Positions 21,401-33,955 of a stretch of 64,000 nt of DNA are shown piece after piece. This DNA comes from Kalaharituber pfeilii. Lineage: Eukaryota > Ascomycota > Pezizomycetes > Pezizales > Pezizaceae. The translations under genes and the position numbers were made by a program. The notes beneath the pieces were generated by a model, which had not been told where the DNA came from, did no database searches, and worked only from the letters and a program-made list of their open reading frames with translations. How positions within the stretch are numbered: the first letter of the stretch is position 1; every line of letters starts with the position of its first letter. The stretch is taken from NCBI GenBank assembly GCA_015179045.1, contig WHUZ01000065.1, positions 248,001-312,000 on the forward strand, read 5' to 3'.

Positions 21401-24400
21401 CACACACCAAGTTACTCTCTGCGTACCCGTCATTCACCTGATTTGGCAGCAATGCTTCTAGGGTCCGCATTGCAGCCGAACAGGGGCTTGACTGAAAGAA
21501 GTTGTAAAGGAAAACATCATCATATTCCATCCCCTTGCTTTCAAGAATGGTATATACCATCCTCTTTTTGGCCAAGATTGATTCTAACTGAGAACGAGTG
21601 ATATCGTCTCGCACAATAACCACCTGTTTATTCGAAGCTACTGAACCAGCGTGATCGTCGCTGCCAACATGAGCAAGACCACTGACTTTCCCCAGAAGGT
21701 CTGTGACACAGGCACCAACTTCAACTCATGTCAGTAACTCAGTATACAAGTAGGATTGACGTAGTACGCACCAAAGATAACAGGCTTGTCTCCCCAAGCC
21801 ATACTAATCTCTGGACCGAGATTATCTACCATTGTGGGAAATCCTGCAGGAAAACCAATATGAGACGACATGTAAATTCTGGGGGTCATTGCAAAGAGAT
21901 AGAGAACCAGAATATACCTTTCCAAAGCAAACTCATCACAAATGAGGCAAATTTCAGAATCCCTTGATGTGAGCGATAATTCCGTGACAAGCTACGCAAT
22001 ATCGGTTTGGCAAGTTCATATTTAGTGTTTGAATAACGATCGAAGAATAATGCCTTAACATTGGCAAAACGGAAAGCAGAGTCATTTGATATGCATTGGG
22101 CACTATCTCCAGCTGCGAAATATGCATTAGTTCAGCAATTGAGGCGCCGCGACCTTGCTTCTGCTCACCACAATGTATTCCGAGTGGATTTTCAACTAAG
22201 TCGAGGAAGAGTTCAATTTCGATGGGACGTTGATCTTGAACTTCTGAGCAATTCATTCAATTCTTAGCAGAGTTGAAAAGCTTTCGCGGAAAGTTATACG
22301 TACCGTCGACGTAAATTTCTTGAATTATATTCCTCAATCTTTCCTCCAAACCATAGCGTCTTACACCATGAAGTATGTTTATCATCTGATCCATGGCATC
22401 CTCATCACCACGTTGCTTCCGTCTACGCTCATATTGGGAATATAAGTTGAATATCATCTCCCTCATTACAGGTGTTGGGAAGGCGGGCGCAAGGTTAGGA
22501 CTTCTTGTCAAGTACTCCTCTCTGGAAAGTGGCTTTAGTCCGTTCCGCATCGATGCCGCGCCTTTGATAACGCCCATTATCTCCGAAAAGACAATGCCAG
22601 CCTCCAGATGATATTCCGATGCATTCTGGTACAAGAGCTGTGGCCAGTAGACTTTTTGAAAGAAATTGAAATCCACGAACTCTGAAACGTTCTTCTGCTC
22701 AGATATCGCGAAATTCTGCTTATCATTCTCTCTAAAACACATTTAGTCGAAGTCATTTTTTACTGGCTAAATGACTCACCTGATGGTGTTTTCGATGAGT
22801 CGCAAGAAGTGAGCAAATGTGCAGACTAGTGGAAATTGGTTCTGTTTTAACGTGAAAAGGCTTTCATTGGTTTCCTCTGATGCACCATCCCAATTTCCTT
22901 CTGTGTTTTCTGCCGAGCGTGGCTTGTTTTGTGTATGATCAAGCAGCTGCGCGTTGACAAGTGCATTAAGTTCAACGTGCAACTTGTTCGCCAGCTGTTT
23001 GGATCGAGTTACCAAGATCTAAAGAAAATTTTACTTAGTAAATATGTGATGATTGCACTGAAGCTGACCCAAGCAACAATCTTAGGGTTGCTCCGTTACT
23101 GAGCTACGCCAACATACCTGACGAAGGCAATCATTATCCTCGGCAGCAACCATGTGACTAGCGAGATATCGACTGAGTAATTTGTATAGGAGGCATGTGG
23201 TTTTCCCGGTACCACTGCGGCCCAGAATGAAAACAGCAGTCTTAAAGTGCTTTACGATGTCCACTACGTCTTCATCAAGAAGAAAAGCAAATTCTGCATA
23301 TTGATTTCCAGAAATGATGTTGTCAAAGATACGGTTGGTTAGGGAATGAAATTTGTCTGTAAGTACTGTTAGTAATAGAACAACTTAGGGTTGTGTCAAC
23401 ACCAGGAGTGGTTGTATACTGGAGATAAGCAGGTTCACGGTTGCCTCCGATGCGACTTCTGGCGGGTCAATCTCCGGTTCTGCCGGTAGTGCTTTGTCAT
23501 CCAAGTCAGGGAAGGTAGCTGCAACTTTCAGTCCCTTCGCTCTATCAAGTTTATTCACTTTGCACCTATTAACCCGAGCTTCGCTCCAGTGACGTTGAAT
23601 TTGAGCTACAATTTCAGCAGCATGCGTTACCTAGGCACCGGCAATGGTGAAGAAAGCAGAGTTAGCTTTGATCTAACCCAATAAGAATACTTGAATTCAG
23701 TCATGAAGAGCATCTAATACATCGTCGGAATCCCCAATTCTCCAAACTAAAGAGAACCTGTTAGCTCTATATTTTTCACGACGACATAATTGAGTTACAG
23801 CTTACCTTTGACGACCTGAGACTGACTACAGACTCGCAAGTCGTACGCAGTGTCCACCTGCCACAGGATTCCCCCATTAGTGCAATAACTGGCAACAAAT
23901 AGACGTACTTTTAGATCTACAGATCCCAGAGTCAGAGGTTTCGCCACTGATCTTCGCACCCAATCACCAGTGGATAGGTCTTTGAGCTTAGCCCAGACAA
24001 GGTTGAAGTTGCCTCATGCCATTTATTAGCACGTGATGTCCTTGGAATATAAGGTCTTTGCACTTACCTTGCGGTTTCGAGTTTTGCAAGTCCCTCAAAG
24101 CTTGTGCTGACAATACAATTTTCCAAGGGCCCAGACTCTGGCCAAATAGAACGTCCTCCAGGTCTAGTCCATATAATTCCGCTGCTAGAATTGTGTTGCG
24201 TTGCGGAGCCGGATGTGCGCCTGATTGAGTGGCTATATAGGTTGGGTCGCGGAACCTCGCAAAACATCGCCGGCATGGCATTGAATTGCAAAGTTTTGAC
24301 AAGATAGAAGCAGTAGTCTCGAATTCAAAATGCTGTAATGTTGAAATTGTTATCGGCTTATGTATTGGTGATGCCGGCATTAACTCTTTAATCGCCTTAC

Positions 24401-25115
24401 AGACCTCCAAGCTGACAGCCTGCGAGATATCTGTGGTGCGGAGGCTTCCATCCAGCTTAAGAACAGAATCGGCTCCTTTCAAGGACTTCCTCACCAGTTG
24501 AACCTTCTCCCACTGCTGTAATGTCGCCTTTAACCCATGATTGTCAGGGCATGCTGCACAGGAATTGGCAATAACCTCCGTCCAAAGTTCTAAGGTGACT
24601 ATGTTTGGGCGCTGAGAGCATATAAGTCGAATCCAAGGTCGCAAGAGCTGAGAGCTTCGTTCGGATGACACAATCTTTCCCAAAAGTGCCGGGCATTTGC
24701 GCAGTAAATCTGCAATCTGTCGTAGATGCTCAGAATGTGCAAACTGTAATGTGCTTATGGTCAGTTCGAACAACGAATCTCTGTTCCATAATTGGCTAAA
24801 GCTAGGTGATAGCAAATCGGAGAGCAGGTTTCCTGTAATGATAGCACCAATGCTCTTTTGCTTTTCGATGGCTTCGGAACTGCGTCCAAGATTTTGTGGC
24901 ATACGATTAAGGAAGTAGATAAGGCGTTCTGCGTATGTATCAAAACGATGAATGAACCTTTGGTGTTCAGTCCCACCTGCATCTGTTGTGAGGAGAGACA
25001 GTTGGGTAGGATGCAAACGTAAGGATTCATAGGCTCTCTGCCATGCTTGCGGGCTATTATCCACCTTGCCCAGAATGTACTGGACGAATTTGGTGGAGGT
25101 TACCGCTGTCTCCAT
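15436..25115 (-). CDS. TRANK1-like UvrD-family (SF1) helicase, 35 exons, about 2417 aa
   Basis: The start is ATG 25115. My exon model is 25115-24068, 24012-23806, 23746-23721, 23630-23420, 23356-23118, 23018-22780, 22731-22304, 22243-22169, 22112-21918, 21843-21772, 21724-21438, 21354-21334, 21284-21111, 21068-20967, 20903-20681, 20604-20430, 20343-19800, 19702-19318, 19249-19071, 19002-18669, 18589-18462, 18400-18290, 18153-17914, 17831-17446, then ten mini-exons (17365-16130) and 16060-15436. It totals 7254 nt with every phase matching. SF1 motifs: Walker A GRSGTGKTT (about 543-551), DEVQD (799-803), GDSAQCI (826-832), NYRSHQG (869-875), KGMEYDDV (977-984), YVAITRPRHRLW (1019-1030). TPR-like helices follow, then Cys/His clusters near 1544-1563 and 1952-1960. 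It is probably an ATPase/helicase of nuclear RNA or DNA metabolism; the substrate is unknown. Least certain joins: exons 19/20 and 22/23. Confidence 0.9.
16130..17365 (-). repeat. Tandem array of alternating mini-exons in the helicase gene
   Basis: Exons of 54-63 nt alternate between two types. Type B (RYQKVKERRAQIREIACVLC-like) is at 17365-17303, 17097-17035, 16838-16776, 16581-16519 and 16333-16271. Type A (RYEKVKERRRQAA-like) is at 17230-17177, 16977-16918, 16717-16661, 16461-16405 and 16186-16130. All begin and end in phase 2, so any number of units keeps the frame. The pair period is about 248-268 bp and the introns are repeated too. A sixth B-like start (RYRKIKEIRSHL) opens the last exon. 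The product is a basic, helical repeat of about 200 residues (about 2010-2210). Confidence 0.88.
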
Positions 25116-26299
25116 AGCATAAACTTTGGCGGTTCGTCAGGAAATCAGGTTCGTATTTTATTCAGCTTTGGAAGGAAGACGGTGGTACGAGACTGATCAT
25201 GAGAACTTGCGTTGTGAGAAATTGTTGCTCGGTAGGAGGCTTCGTCTCTTTACATATTGATACAGTAATCAAATTGGATGCTGAATGGTACCACTATTCG
25301 CGGTTTGCAAGGAATGGAATATGCGTCACGTGATCGTCAGGCCCGCAGCAAGTCAATGTATGCATTGCTAACGGCAGAAATGCCACATTTCTGCACGTCG
25401 TATCATGGATATGGGAGTAATTGATATTCTCACATGTGGGACACATCTGAACCTTGCACAAGTTCAGCTTATTGTAACTAGCGGCATGCGGGTATTGATA
25501 TTAAAAAAAATAAAAAAAATAACTAGCGTTAGTGTTCGTTTACATCATTGCGTAAGTGTCATTACAAGTGGGTGGCATCATTACATGTCATGTTGTAAGG
25601 CGTCCCAGACTAATGTATCAATGGAGTATGCAACACAAAATCCGCACCTAGCATGTTGCGACTATACCAGAGTTATCGTTTCAACAATGCAACTAATTTT
25701 CTATCAATCCAAGTTACAGATTGCCTTACTGTAAATCTCTCTATTTTGCGCGGTTGCTTCATTAATCGAGACGAGATCATTCCTTTTTTTTTTCTTTTTT
25801 TCACATAACCCCGCTTGCAGCTGTTCGCCATGGCAGGGCAGATCATTCCAACTTGTATTGTGCATAGTAATGGAAGTGATCTGTATGGTCAATTGGCGTT
25901 TTGTGTCTTGCTGGTAATCTCACCTACAAGTTCAGTACCGGGGCACATTCACCTGTACTCGAGTACAATGCCTTTATTGTACCCCCCCCTTTTTTTTGTT
26001 TTATCAGTGATCTCGTGCCGCATTGTACCCCATTGTATTTTCGCGACCCCTCATGCTTTGTCTTTTGGTCGGAGCGGAGAGTAAAAAGTATCGTGCCCCA
26101 TTAGAACATACATACGTACCTACCGCATGGAGTAGAGTATGAAATTATACTAGCCCTAGAATAGGGACCAGAAGTAGGGGCACTGTACTCGCGGGTCCAA
26201 TACTTTTTTGGACCAGCGAGTATACTCTCAGAAGGATAAGTCATCAATGAAGTCTTCTTAACTAGACGATCGGCATCAGAAAAGGTTAACCATTACAAA
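25116..26299. other. Intergenic: helicase upstream region, then repeats
   Basis: No TATA box I would defend lies upstream of ATG 25115. The stretch holds one tail-B micro-retroposon (25784) and an imperfect hairpin at 26189-26224 (TACTCGCGGGTCCAA against TTGGACCAGCGAGTA). Short ORFs lack motifs. Confidence 0.45.
25784..25839 (-). mobile_element. Micro-retroposon, tail family B, with target duplication
   Basis: On the minus strand it reads TGCCCTGCCATGGCGAACAG, then CTGCAAGCGGGGTTATGTGA, then an A-rich tail interrupted by one G. It is flanked by 10-bp direct repeats AGATCATTCC (25774-25783 and 25840-25849). Tail plus duplication indicate reverse-transcription-based insertion. Confidence 0.75.
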
Positions 26300-26640
26300 T
26301 GGGATGGGTTTCATTTTTTCCCAGATAGCTGTGGCCGATCAGCCTGGGTTTAGAGACAATTTGAAAAGAGCCGAAGTGAAACTTTGATTCTTGCCGGGGC
26401 TGGTGCAGTCTACAGAAAAATGTGGCAGATGGAAAAAGGCTCTGCCGCGGTTGCGGGAGAGGATGGAGAAGGACGATTTGCAACAGCAGGACACCATTTT
26501 CACGCCTGCAAATAATCTGACCTTGAGAACATTAGCGCCAGTGTTGTATGGATGAAATTGGTGCTGACCAAGCGCATGTGAACCATGCTACAGTACAAGG
26601 GTCACATTGATCCGCTGATACCCCCTTCAGAGGATCATGG
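26300..26640 (+). pseudogene. Relic of a Clr5-family gene (3' part of last exon)
   Basis: The text around 26535-26620 (GCCAGTGTTGTATGGATGAA, AAGGGTCACATTGATCCGC) matches the Cys-rich C-terminal coding region of the genes at 39513 and 58918. The preceding 200 bases match more weakly. Frames are destroyed by many stops and indels. The matching non-coding 3' flank continues to about 28.1 kb. Confidence 0.6.
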
Positions 26641-28779
26641 CAACCGGATTGGTCGGAATCTGACGCAGTCTTATCGATTAGATTCGTTCTGCCTCAGATT
26701 CAACAGCAGCAAGAATTTAGCTTAGACTGACGCCCCCAGCAATCCAAAAGGAACCCAGCATGTGTCAATTCAAGATTTCATGTTTGTTGTCCTTCAATTT
26801 CGTCTCCTTCCAATTTCGCATTTCCCCATTTCTTAATGCTCTTTCTTTCCTCCGTTTCTTCCACCTTTTTCATTATTCAAGTTGTGCTCGTTTAAGTTTT
26901 CATTGCGGAAGATCTATCATGGGCATTTTGATGAAGGAAGGAGAGAGGGGCTACTCGTGAAAGTAACATTGTTTCCATTATTATTTCAGTTCGACGTGGA
27001 TCAATGTATGTATTCCTTGAATTAACATCGTTATACGAGCATGTTCGAGTGTTCAAATTCGATTAGCGGTATTCAGATTAGACCGTCTCCATAGAAAATA
27101 AAATCCGGCAGAGAAACCAGTTTATCCGGTCTGTGCTCTGACTGGTTTGACCAGTTTATACCTTGAAAAAGACCAGATAAAATTTATATGGAGATGGCTG
27201 GATTTTCCAGACTTGATTAAATTTTGAAATCCGGAAAATCCAACCAGATTTTTCTAATCTGAATATCGCTATTGTTACATACAGCCTCTTGATTTTTACA
27301 GAAATTACTCAGATTACTATGCACAGGAGTAACCTTGCCCCCAGTGTTTTTTTCCGTGGTGCAAAAGTGTAGTGGTCGGAAGTTGATTTTGTCACCGGGA
27401 CGAGGCTAGGGCAAGAGCACTGTATTGAGATCTTATCACGAGTATCCTGGATTAGGAGAATGGATTGAGATGTTCATGTTTGTTTACGTTGTGCTTTCTT
27501 TTTTATTCTAGGGAACGGACTAGTTAAACCCCCACCTCTCCATGCCACCCCACTTCCGGGAAATGTAGTCTCACGCACATCAGTCCCATGACATCCACTT
27601 TCCATATTGTAACGCATCAAATCCTGCGGGGTTATACATCCGGTCGGTACCTCAAACAGAAACTATAGTCCCATTGCTACTAATCCTTGCCAACACAAAC
27701 CAAAACCACAAAACCTAAATCAATACAATAAAGTTCAACCTTCTAAGCACATATACATTCTCCCTCCTGCTACCGCCATCATCATCCCACCACGTAAACA
27801 CTTAAAGCTATGGATTCTTCTCCAAACTCCACTTCGCGGCTATGGGGAACAACCTTTTTAAGCCTCTAGGAGTTTGGTTGTCAAGGATGCCAACGCCCCA
27901 ATTTGTACCTGGCGCCGCACTCGAGCTTGTTGAGTTCCTCAAAGGCGTTATCGCGGAGCTCGCATTCTGGGGCTGCGCGTTAGCATGAATGAACAATCAT
28001 TTCAAGAGCATTGGTGAACCATTCTTCCGATTATTTCAGGGGTAGCGTGGAGCAAAAACATGCTCATGATTTAACAGCGTATCAGTTACAACTCGGTTTT
28101 TCCAACTGCAGGACAACCACTTCCGGTTTACTTTGGTTCAGTAATTTTGCAAACCGCTCGTATGTGGCAAACCGAGCCTGCAGGTACCGAATGATAGCTA
28201 AGGCAGTTCTCGGGGTGGCGCCGCCAGGCAAGTCGGCGACGGGTGACACCGGCTGGAAACCGACTCGGAAACCGAACCGCGTCGGTACACTATGACACTT
28301 CAAAGAATGGATATGGGCCATGGGCATTGACATTGGAAAATTCGACTCAATTGTCTCCTTATTCACTGACTTCAGCACGGCACTCGTTCCCTCTTCACCG
28401 TCCCGCCTGCCGTCACCATCCAATTGTAATTACAGTCACTGAGCAAAAGTCTTGGTGAAAGCGATCTGAGCGCACGCGGTGACAGGGTCCATATGAACAA
28501 AAATTGAAATATCTCAACTATCAGTGACCTGATTAACGTATAACTTGAACAGGCGGTAGTATATAGGGATGGAAAAAGCTACAGTGGAGGAAGGGACTAT
28601 AGCACAATGGTCAATGGCGTAGCATTGCAAGAAACTGCATGGTCGCTGGAGATTGCTTACAAAAACCACTACTTTTTAAGCTCTATACACTGCTACTATT
28701 ATAATCAGATATATAAAGGTGGTATTTTATATAACAGATAATACCTAGAATTTTATAATTCCGGGGTAGAACTACATTT
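26641..28779. other. Decayed downstream flank of the Clr5 segmental duplication
   Basis: Blocks in order (CCTTCCAATTTCGCATTTCC, TTTCATTGCGGAAG, TGACATCC..CTTTCCATATT, AAACACTTA..TTCTCCAAACTCC, CGCCGCACTCGAGCTTG, CGATTATTTCAGG) reappear in the same order at 41590-42690. No gene is supported; an ORF at 28423-28082 (minus) has no recognisable domain. Confidence 0.5.
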
Positions 28780-28870
28780 CGAGCTCTGGGGTTATGGTGG
28801 AGTGCACCAGTAAGGGACCACCTGTAACATTCGGCCACCTGCTGACTAATACACCAAATTCCTGACCCAT
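28780..28870 (+). repeat. Dispersed repeat C, copy 2
   Basis: The words TTATGGTGGAGTGCACC and AAGGGACCACCTGTAAC match the complement of 43500-43545 and, in part, 6229-6260. Confidence 0.4.
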
Positions 28871-29072
28871 GCAGCTCAGGCTGCCTTGCTCGCCCACTCT
28901 CTTTGTTCCCCTTGAGACTTTTGGGCACCTCATATCTCTACATCACAACGGGTTTTAATTTCGGACAACTTGAATTAAGCTTCTACAGGTGAGTGCATTT
29001 TCATAGCTTCTATTTATCTATGAATATTAACTAAATATGTGCAGTTCTACTGATATTCCGGCATTCACCATA

Positions 29073-29270
29073 ATGGCTCGTCCTACCAAGAAAAGAAGAG
29101 CTATATTAAATGCTGTTGCTGCTAGGAAAGAGAAAAGGGGAGCATTTTTGGTGGAAGTAGATGCCGGCGAGCCACCTGCAATAGAGCTAAGTTTACAGGA
29201 AGAGATAGAAGCTCGTGGTCATTTAGTATTATTTTATCCTCGTTTTCATTGTGGGTTTGAATTTTATTGA
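29073..29270 (+). pseudogene. Fragment of a fungal DDE transposon, N-terminal piece
   Basis: ATG 29073 starts MARPTKKRRAILNAVAARKE, and the frame ends ...EARGHLVLFYPRFHCGFEFY at the stop. The end resembles the LVLFYPKFHCELN segment of a fungal DDE endonuclease family, which normally lies hundreds of residues from the N-terminus. So the middle appears deleted and the rest is out of frame. The leader contains an apparent 5' UTR intron (CTACAG|GTGAGT ... TGTGCAG at about 28988-29044). Related to the relic at 6735-8693. Assignment from memory. Confidence 0.4.
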
Positions 29271-30789
29271 ATTTTTTTTGGCAGCAGCAAAAATATATTA
29301 TAAACCTTGAAAATGCCAAGACCATCAAATTGCCATACAAAATTGACATTTTGAGACATAAAATTAGTACATAAAGATTAATAGTGCTCCACAGAACCCA
29401 TAACGTCATGGAAAAGATATTAAAGATGAAATAGGATTGAATCAGGATGTATTTTTATACCAGAGCATATCAGGGACAAAAAGGTTTTCCTCATGGAAAG
29501 CAATACTATTATGCAGTACAAATTTTGGAAATTCTGTTACGGAGGTGGTAAATGCAGAGAGTTACCGTCCGCCAGGCCAAAAAGACACTTGACTAGCGAT
29601 ACTCGCTAGTCCTCTGCGTAGCTCATATAGCACTCATTTATGCGGTTGCGAACCCGCCTACCAGCGTCGACTCGCATATCGCTTGCGTCGCATATGCGCA
29701 TTTCGTACGCGCTTGCATTTTTCGCATTTTTCGCGCGCTCCACCGGCCGCCCACACTACGGTCGCGGTGAACCCGCAACAAAACCAATCAATATTATTTA
29801 TTCTTTCATGAATGATGTATAGATTTGACTGCAGTTATTGTCATGGCTCCTCCTTGTGCTATGTGATGCAATGGGCAAAGCTCTACAAACCGCAGGTGCA
29901 AGTTTCGTAATTGCACTATTGGTCATGGCAGCGCAAGCATGCACTCGGAGGTGCCAAGAAAAGTGGCGTCACCAAGACTGCTGGATGACTGTAAGTTGTG
30001 ACGGAATATAAAAAGTTCAGGGCAGAGACCAGCACTGCCAATGATAGTAGCTGATTGCTTACAGATAGTAGAAATCCTTACAGGATGCCTGCAGAATACG
30101 TAGGTTTTACTATTTCCCTTTTTATTTCACTTATCCTTTCATTGCAAACCATCAGTTGAAACTTACATCCTTGCGTGGGATCGGTTGTCCTAAGGATGTA
30201 GCTCACGCTACTGTGGAGTATTACTAGCCCCAAAATAGCAACAAGCAACAGTACGTATTAGACTTTTCTTGGCACCCCAAAAAGGATTCATTGTCAATGA
30301 AGTCGGTGGTATCCGTAAATCATCGTTGACAGGTTGGATGGCAACAGGCACAAGTCAGCTGCGCCCATTCTGAGGCAAGGCATGCAGCCAGGTCCACCAC
30401 CCCTGTCGGCATGACTTCACAATGAAAGCCACGCCTACATTGCAGTTCACGATGTACGAAATTGACGAGCTCAGCATGCCAGCTAAACGTCCTGAATTGA
30501 GTGACAAAAGCATGAATATTCCATCAAAAAAGCGAAAAGTAAATGCTTCTGAATATCCAATTTTACCTGAATTTACACTGAAAATACATGTCACCACATC
30601 ATAACATGGTTATCACAAGATAGTTACTAGTAGCTTACTGCCAGCTACACATTCTCATACTCAATTTGCAACTTTTTGTCAGTTCTTTTTGAGCAGTTCT
30701 TTTCGCATGAGCAAGTATTGATCATTGTTACCATACCATCCAAATTTGTCAGAAATAGTGGTGATAGTGTATTGTAGAGCGAGTAGCGA
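29271..30789. other. Intergenic; CpG-dense block and duplicated Clr5 upstream flank
   Basis: 29590-29770 is rich in CG dinucleotides (GCGTCGACTCGCATATCGC, CATATGCGCATTTCGTACGC) and begins with the perfect inverted repeat ACTAGCGA-tac-TCGCTAGT. Around 30000-30120 a block (GAGACCAGCACTGCCAATGA) matches the upstream flanks at about 38840 and 58075. No gene is supported. Confidence 0.45.
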
Positions 30790-32110
30790 GAGTATGGCAG
30801 AATGGAAAATCACAGGGGACGGAGGATCCGGGTCATGCAGTGTGGGGACAGTATTTGAAACAAAAGCATGCATTGTCCCCACTAGAAAGGACTACCGTAA
30901 AGAATTACTTTCAATCTGAAGACAACACCTACATCAGCTATATTCTTGTTATGAGGAAATGCCGCTGGTTGACAGCTATGCATGATAGAGCAGAGCAGTG
31001 TCGAGAGAATTCACCACGAGTGTGTCACGAGCGACATGCGCTTATACTGTCAACACTTTTGACAGCGTGGGATACTAACATACTGACTTATCAGTTTCCT
31101 CGACTGATAGGTGTCATCTCTAGTTCCGCTCAGTTTTATATGAATTCTGATCAACCGCTAAGGGTGATGGACACATTTCTCGAAATTATTAAAATGTCAA
31201 TGTAAATTATGTCCATGACCATGATATTAGTGGAGCGAGGTTTGGTGCCCACTATCCTTGAAAGCATACACTGATTTGTGAAATGAATAGGCATTACTAC
31301 GCGCTTACACTTGCGCCACATATGAACGAGGATGAACTCTGGACTCGTATCCAAACATATATGCAATGCTTCGATTCTTCTGCACTAAAAATCTCTGGGA
31401 GGCTTTTACACACCATAGAACAAGTCAGAGTTATGATTCAACGCCACTTTCCTGGTGCCACTCGAAATGATTTCACCCCATCCAAGAATAGTATCGTTTC
31501 ATTTCTCTTTGATGTGCGGGATGCAGAGTTCCCCGGTCCTGTTAGCATATTCTTTCACATTTCCTTCTTGGAATGGATAAGCTAGTTGACAGACGACATC
31601 AATCATGGTGAAGCTCAGTCCGAACTGAACACCTGGTTAGTTACTGAGAGACTTTTCACACTGGCAGATGAACTTTTGAGAAATAAACGAACATCATCGG
31701 GTAATGTTGAGGTGGGCAAACCTGAGTCGTTTATATACAGCATGGCCTGGGCTAGCAATCATTTTAAAGGATTGGTGAAGGAAAGTGAATACTGTCGTTC
31801 TTGCCAGGACTGGTGCAATCTGAGGAAGCGCTAGATATTGAGGGAATTATTCGGGATCGGGATATTGAACGAATGCGCGCTCGGGAGGTTTTACATTAGT
31901 GGGGTGTTAATATCACACCCACAAAAAATGCCGCTTTCAGAGCATTGGTGCTAGTGCTGCATTGACGAACTTACCCCTGGTGAACTCTGCAGTCGCAAAT
32001 TTGGTCCATACTGCAAGAGTCACATGGATGCACCGGTACCTACTACGATGTCGGAGTCTGATTCAGACTTACCCGACTCAGAAAAAACTGAACTGAGCCC
32101 AGGGGGAAAT
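30790..32110 (+). pseudogene. Clr5-family pseudogene, 5' truncated
   Basis: Compared with the intact copies it lacks the Clr5 exons. It retains CRWLTAMHDRAEQCRENSP and CHERHALILSTLLTAWDT, but the splice donor after 'EI-KMS' is altered. It then reads RIQTYMQCFDSSALKISGRL and HTIEQVRVMIQRHFPGATR, a stop at 31583-31585, SEYCRSCQDWCNLRKR with a stop, and the Cys-rich tail (HWC*CC...FGPYCK) with an in-frame stop. The 3' flank again matches the other copies. Dead, but less decayed than the 26.3-kb relic. Confidence 0.75.
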
Positions 32111-32613
32111 CCAGCTCTCCAAGCATTATTGACCATCCACGAGAATCAAACGAATAACCAGGAAGGGCCACTGACTCCCAGCGCCCAAGAGACATCAAGT
32201 TCATCTAGCTTGCCCTTTCCTAGAGTAGTAGAGTGTGCATCATCTTCCCCGGAGAGTCCTGACAATCTCAGAGAACATGTACGCCGGTTGCATTGCATGG
32301 ATTTCAAATCCCAACGCGGTCCACAGTCTGGGAGTGGCTGGCAGATTGGAGTGGCCAGTGTAGGAACTGAACGGCATGAATAGTGCCAATTTGGCCGTTC
32401 ACACAGTTTTATTTTATCCAATACTCACAGAGTATACAATCAACTGTCAGCCGCAAAGACCCATAGGATTGCAACATCATCTTCACGCATTCTTGTTTAT
32501 CCCTCCTCAACCATTCTGCAGAAGACACTTTTCACCCTGTTGCTGCCCAACAAATCATCATTTATCTGTCCTATTTGTTCTTTCCCTCCCAAACTGTACG
32601 AGGTTTGAAGCTC

Positions 32614-32649
32614 TTTTTTTTTTATATATATATATATCAATACTCGCAT
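32614..32649 (-). mobile_element. Micro-retroposon, tail family A (36 bp) with 13-bp duplication
   Basis: On the minus strand it reads ATGCGAGTATTGATATATAT, then AT repeats and an A-tail. It is flanked by 13-bp direct repeats AGGTTTGAAGCTC (32601-32613 and 32650-32662). Only about 15 bases of non-repetitive element are present. Confidence 0.75.
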
Positions 32650-33293
32650 AGGTTTGAAGCTCAGGAGAAATGATTGGGTACCATGGGCCTGCCTTCTGTG
32701 ACCGCTCGTGCCCCACTTTCTATATAAGGAGAGTTTACACAAGCCTCATCTGGAGTGACCGAGCTGGAACCTATCATGGTATTCAAAGCTTCCTCCTTGT
32801 TCTCCTAAAGTTTTGCTTCTCCGAGTTTTCATTGCGGAAGAGGCATGGTGAGCTCTGCGATTAAGAGGCCGGGGAGGAAGTAACTCTTTTCCTTTGTTTT
32901 TTTCCGTATTACTCAATGTATTCTTGAATTAATTGATTATGCTTATGCAAGCAGATTTGAGCATTCAAATTCGATTTTTGCTTACAGTATCATGTGGTCT
33001 TCTTCCCGTGCAAAGCCTCTCCCAGGGTTCGCACGCTTTAGAAATCCCTAGTGCACATCCCTAGACCTGTGCATGGTTCGTGTTTTTGTTTCATTCCATA
33101 TTTTCTACATTTAGGCGGATCGGGAAATCGAAAACTATTCTAGTATTGTCGTCTGTATATATAGAGTGAAGTAAACACCTGGCCGCGGAAAAGCATCCTA
33201 ATATTCATTGCTGGTTCTAGTAGCTGCCAGTCTTTCTGAATCCTTGGCCTCCTTGTGGAGCTTGCAGGCACCCCTCCCAACCACTGGGATACC

Positions 33294-33349
33294 TCGCCAT
33301 AGCCCGTAGGGCGGCATGCGAGTAATGAAATAAAAAAAAAAAAAAAAAA
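33294..33349 (+). mobile_element. Micro-retroposon, tail family A (56 bp) with 13-15 bp duplication
   Basis: It reads TCGCCATAGCCCGTAGGGCG, then GCATGCGAGTAATGAAAT, then about 18 A. Flanking direct repeats are CCACTGGGATACC (33281-33293 and 33350-33362), extendable by AA that merges with the tail. Confidence 0.8.
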
Positions 33350-33920
33350 CCACTGGGATACCGGAATTTATCACCGAGGCGTGAATGCACAAAGCGGGAA
33401 TGGGCATCTGAATCACCCAGAGAATAGAAGGAGAGACGTCGTTAGGAATACAACTCTATGGGTATGCTGTATACATTATCTTCGGAGTAACAAAAAGGGA
33501 CGTCCCTTTTTTGTACTTTGGTGTAACCTCAACAGAGTGGGCAAATATGAGTGTACTTCCATCGTAAAAGTAGGTTTCGGCCGCGTGAATGTTGAGTAGT
33601 AACGGAGGTCATGGAGCACTTGTTATCATGTACTTGCAGAGTTTCCAAAATACACATACACCCGGTATTTAGATACGTAGCAAGTATTTCCTTAAACCAC
33701 ATGCCCTGCAAAATTCATGCATGCGGAGTTCTTCTACCCTCCATCGCAAGCGACTGGGGTGGGACTAGCTATAGGCTCTGGAAACCTAACTTCAAGCGCA
33801 TATCGATTTGAAAGGGATGCACAGATTTCAGACTACATGAGCTGTTTTGTCCGCTGCATTTCATTTTGCAAGGCGACGGTCTGAACTGAGTGTCTATTTG
33901 GTACATTCAGCACTGATGAA

Positions 33921-33927
<7 letters not shown>

Positions 33928-33955
<28 letters not shown>

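Noticed and set aside
28082..28423. 113-codon minus-strand ORF
   Set aside because: Lies in the decayed downstream flank of a Clr5 copy; no recognisable domain, and the corresponding 42.7-kb flank has no such frame.
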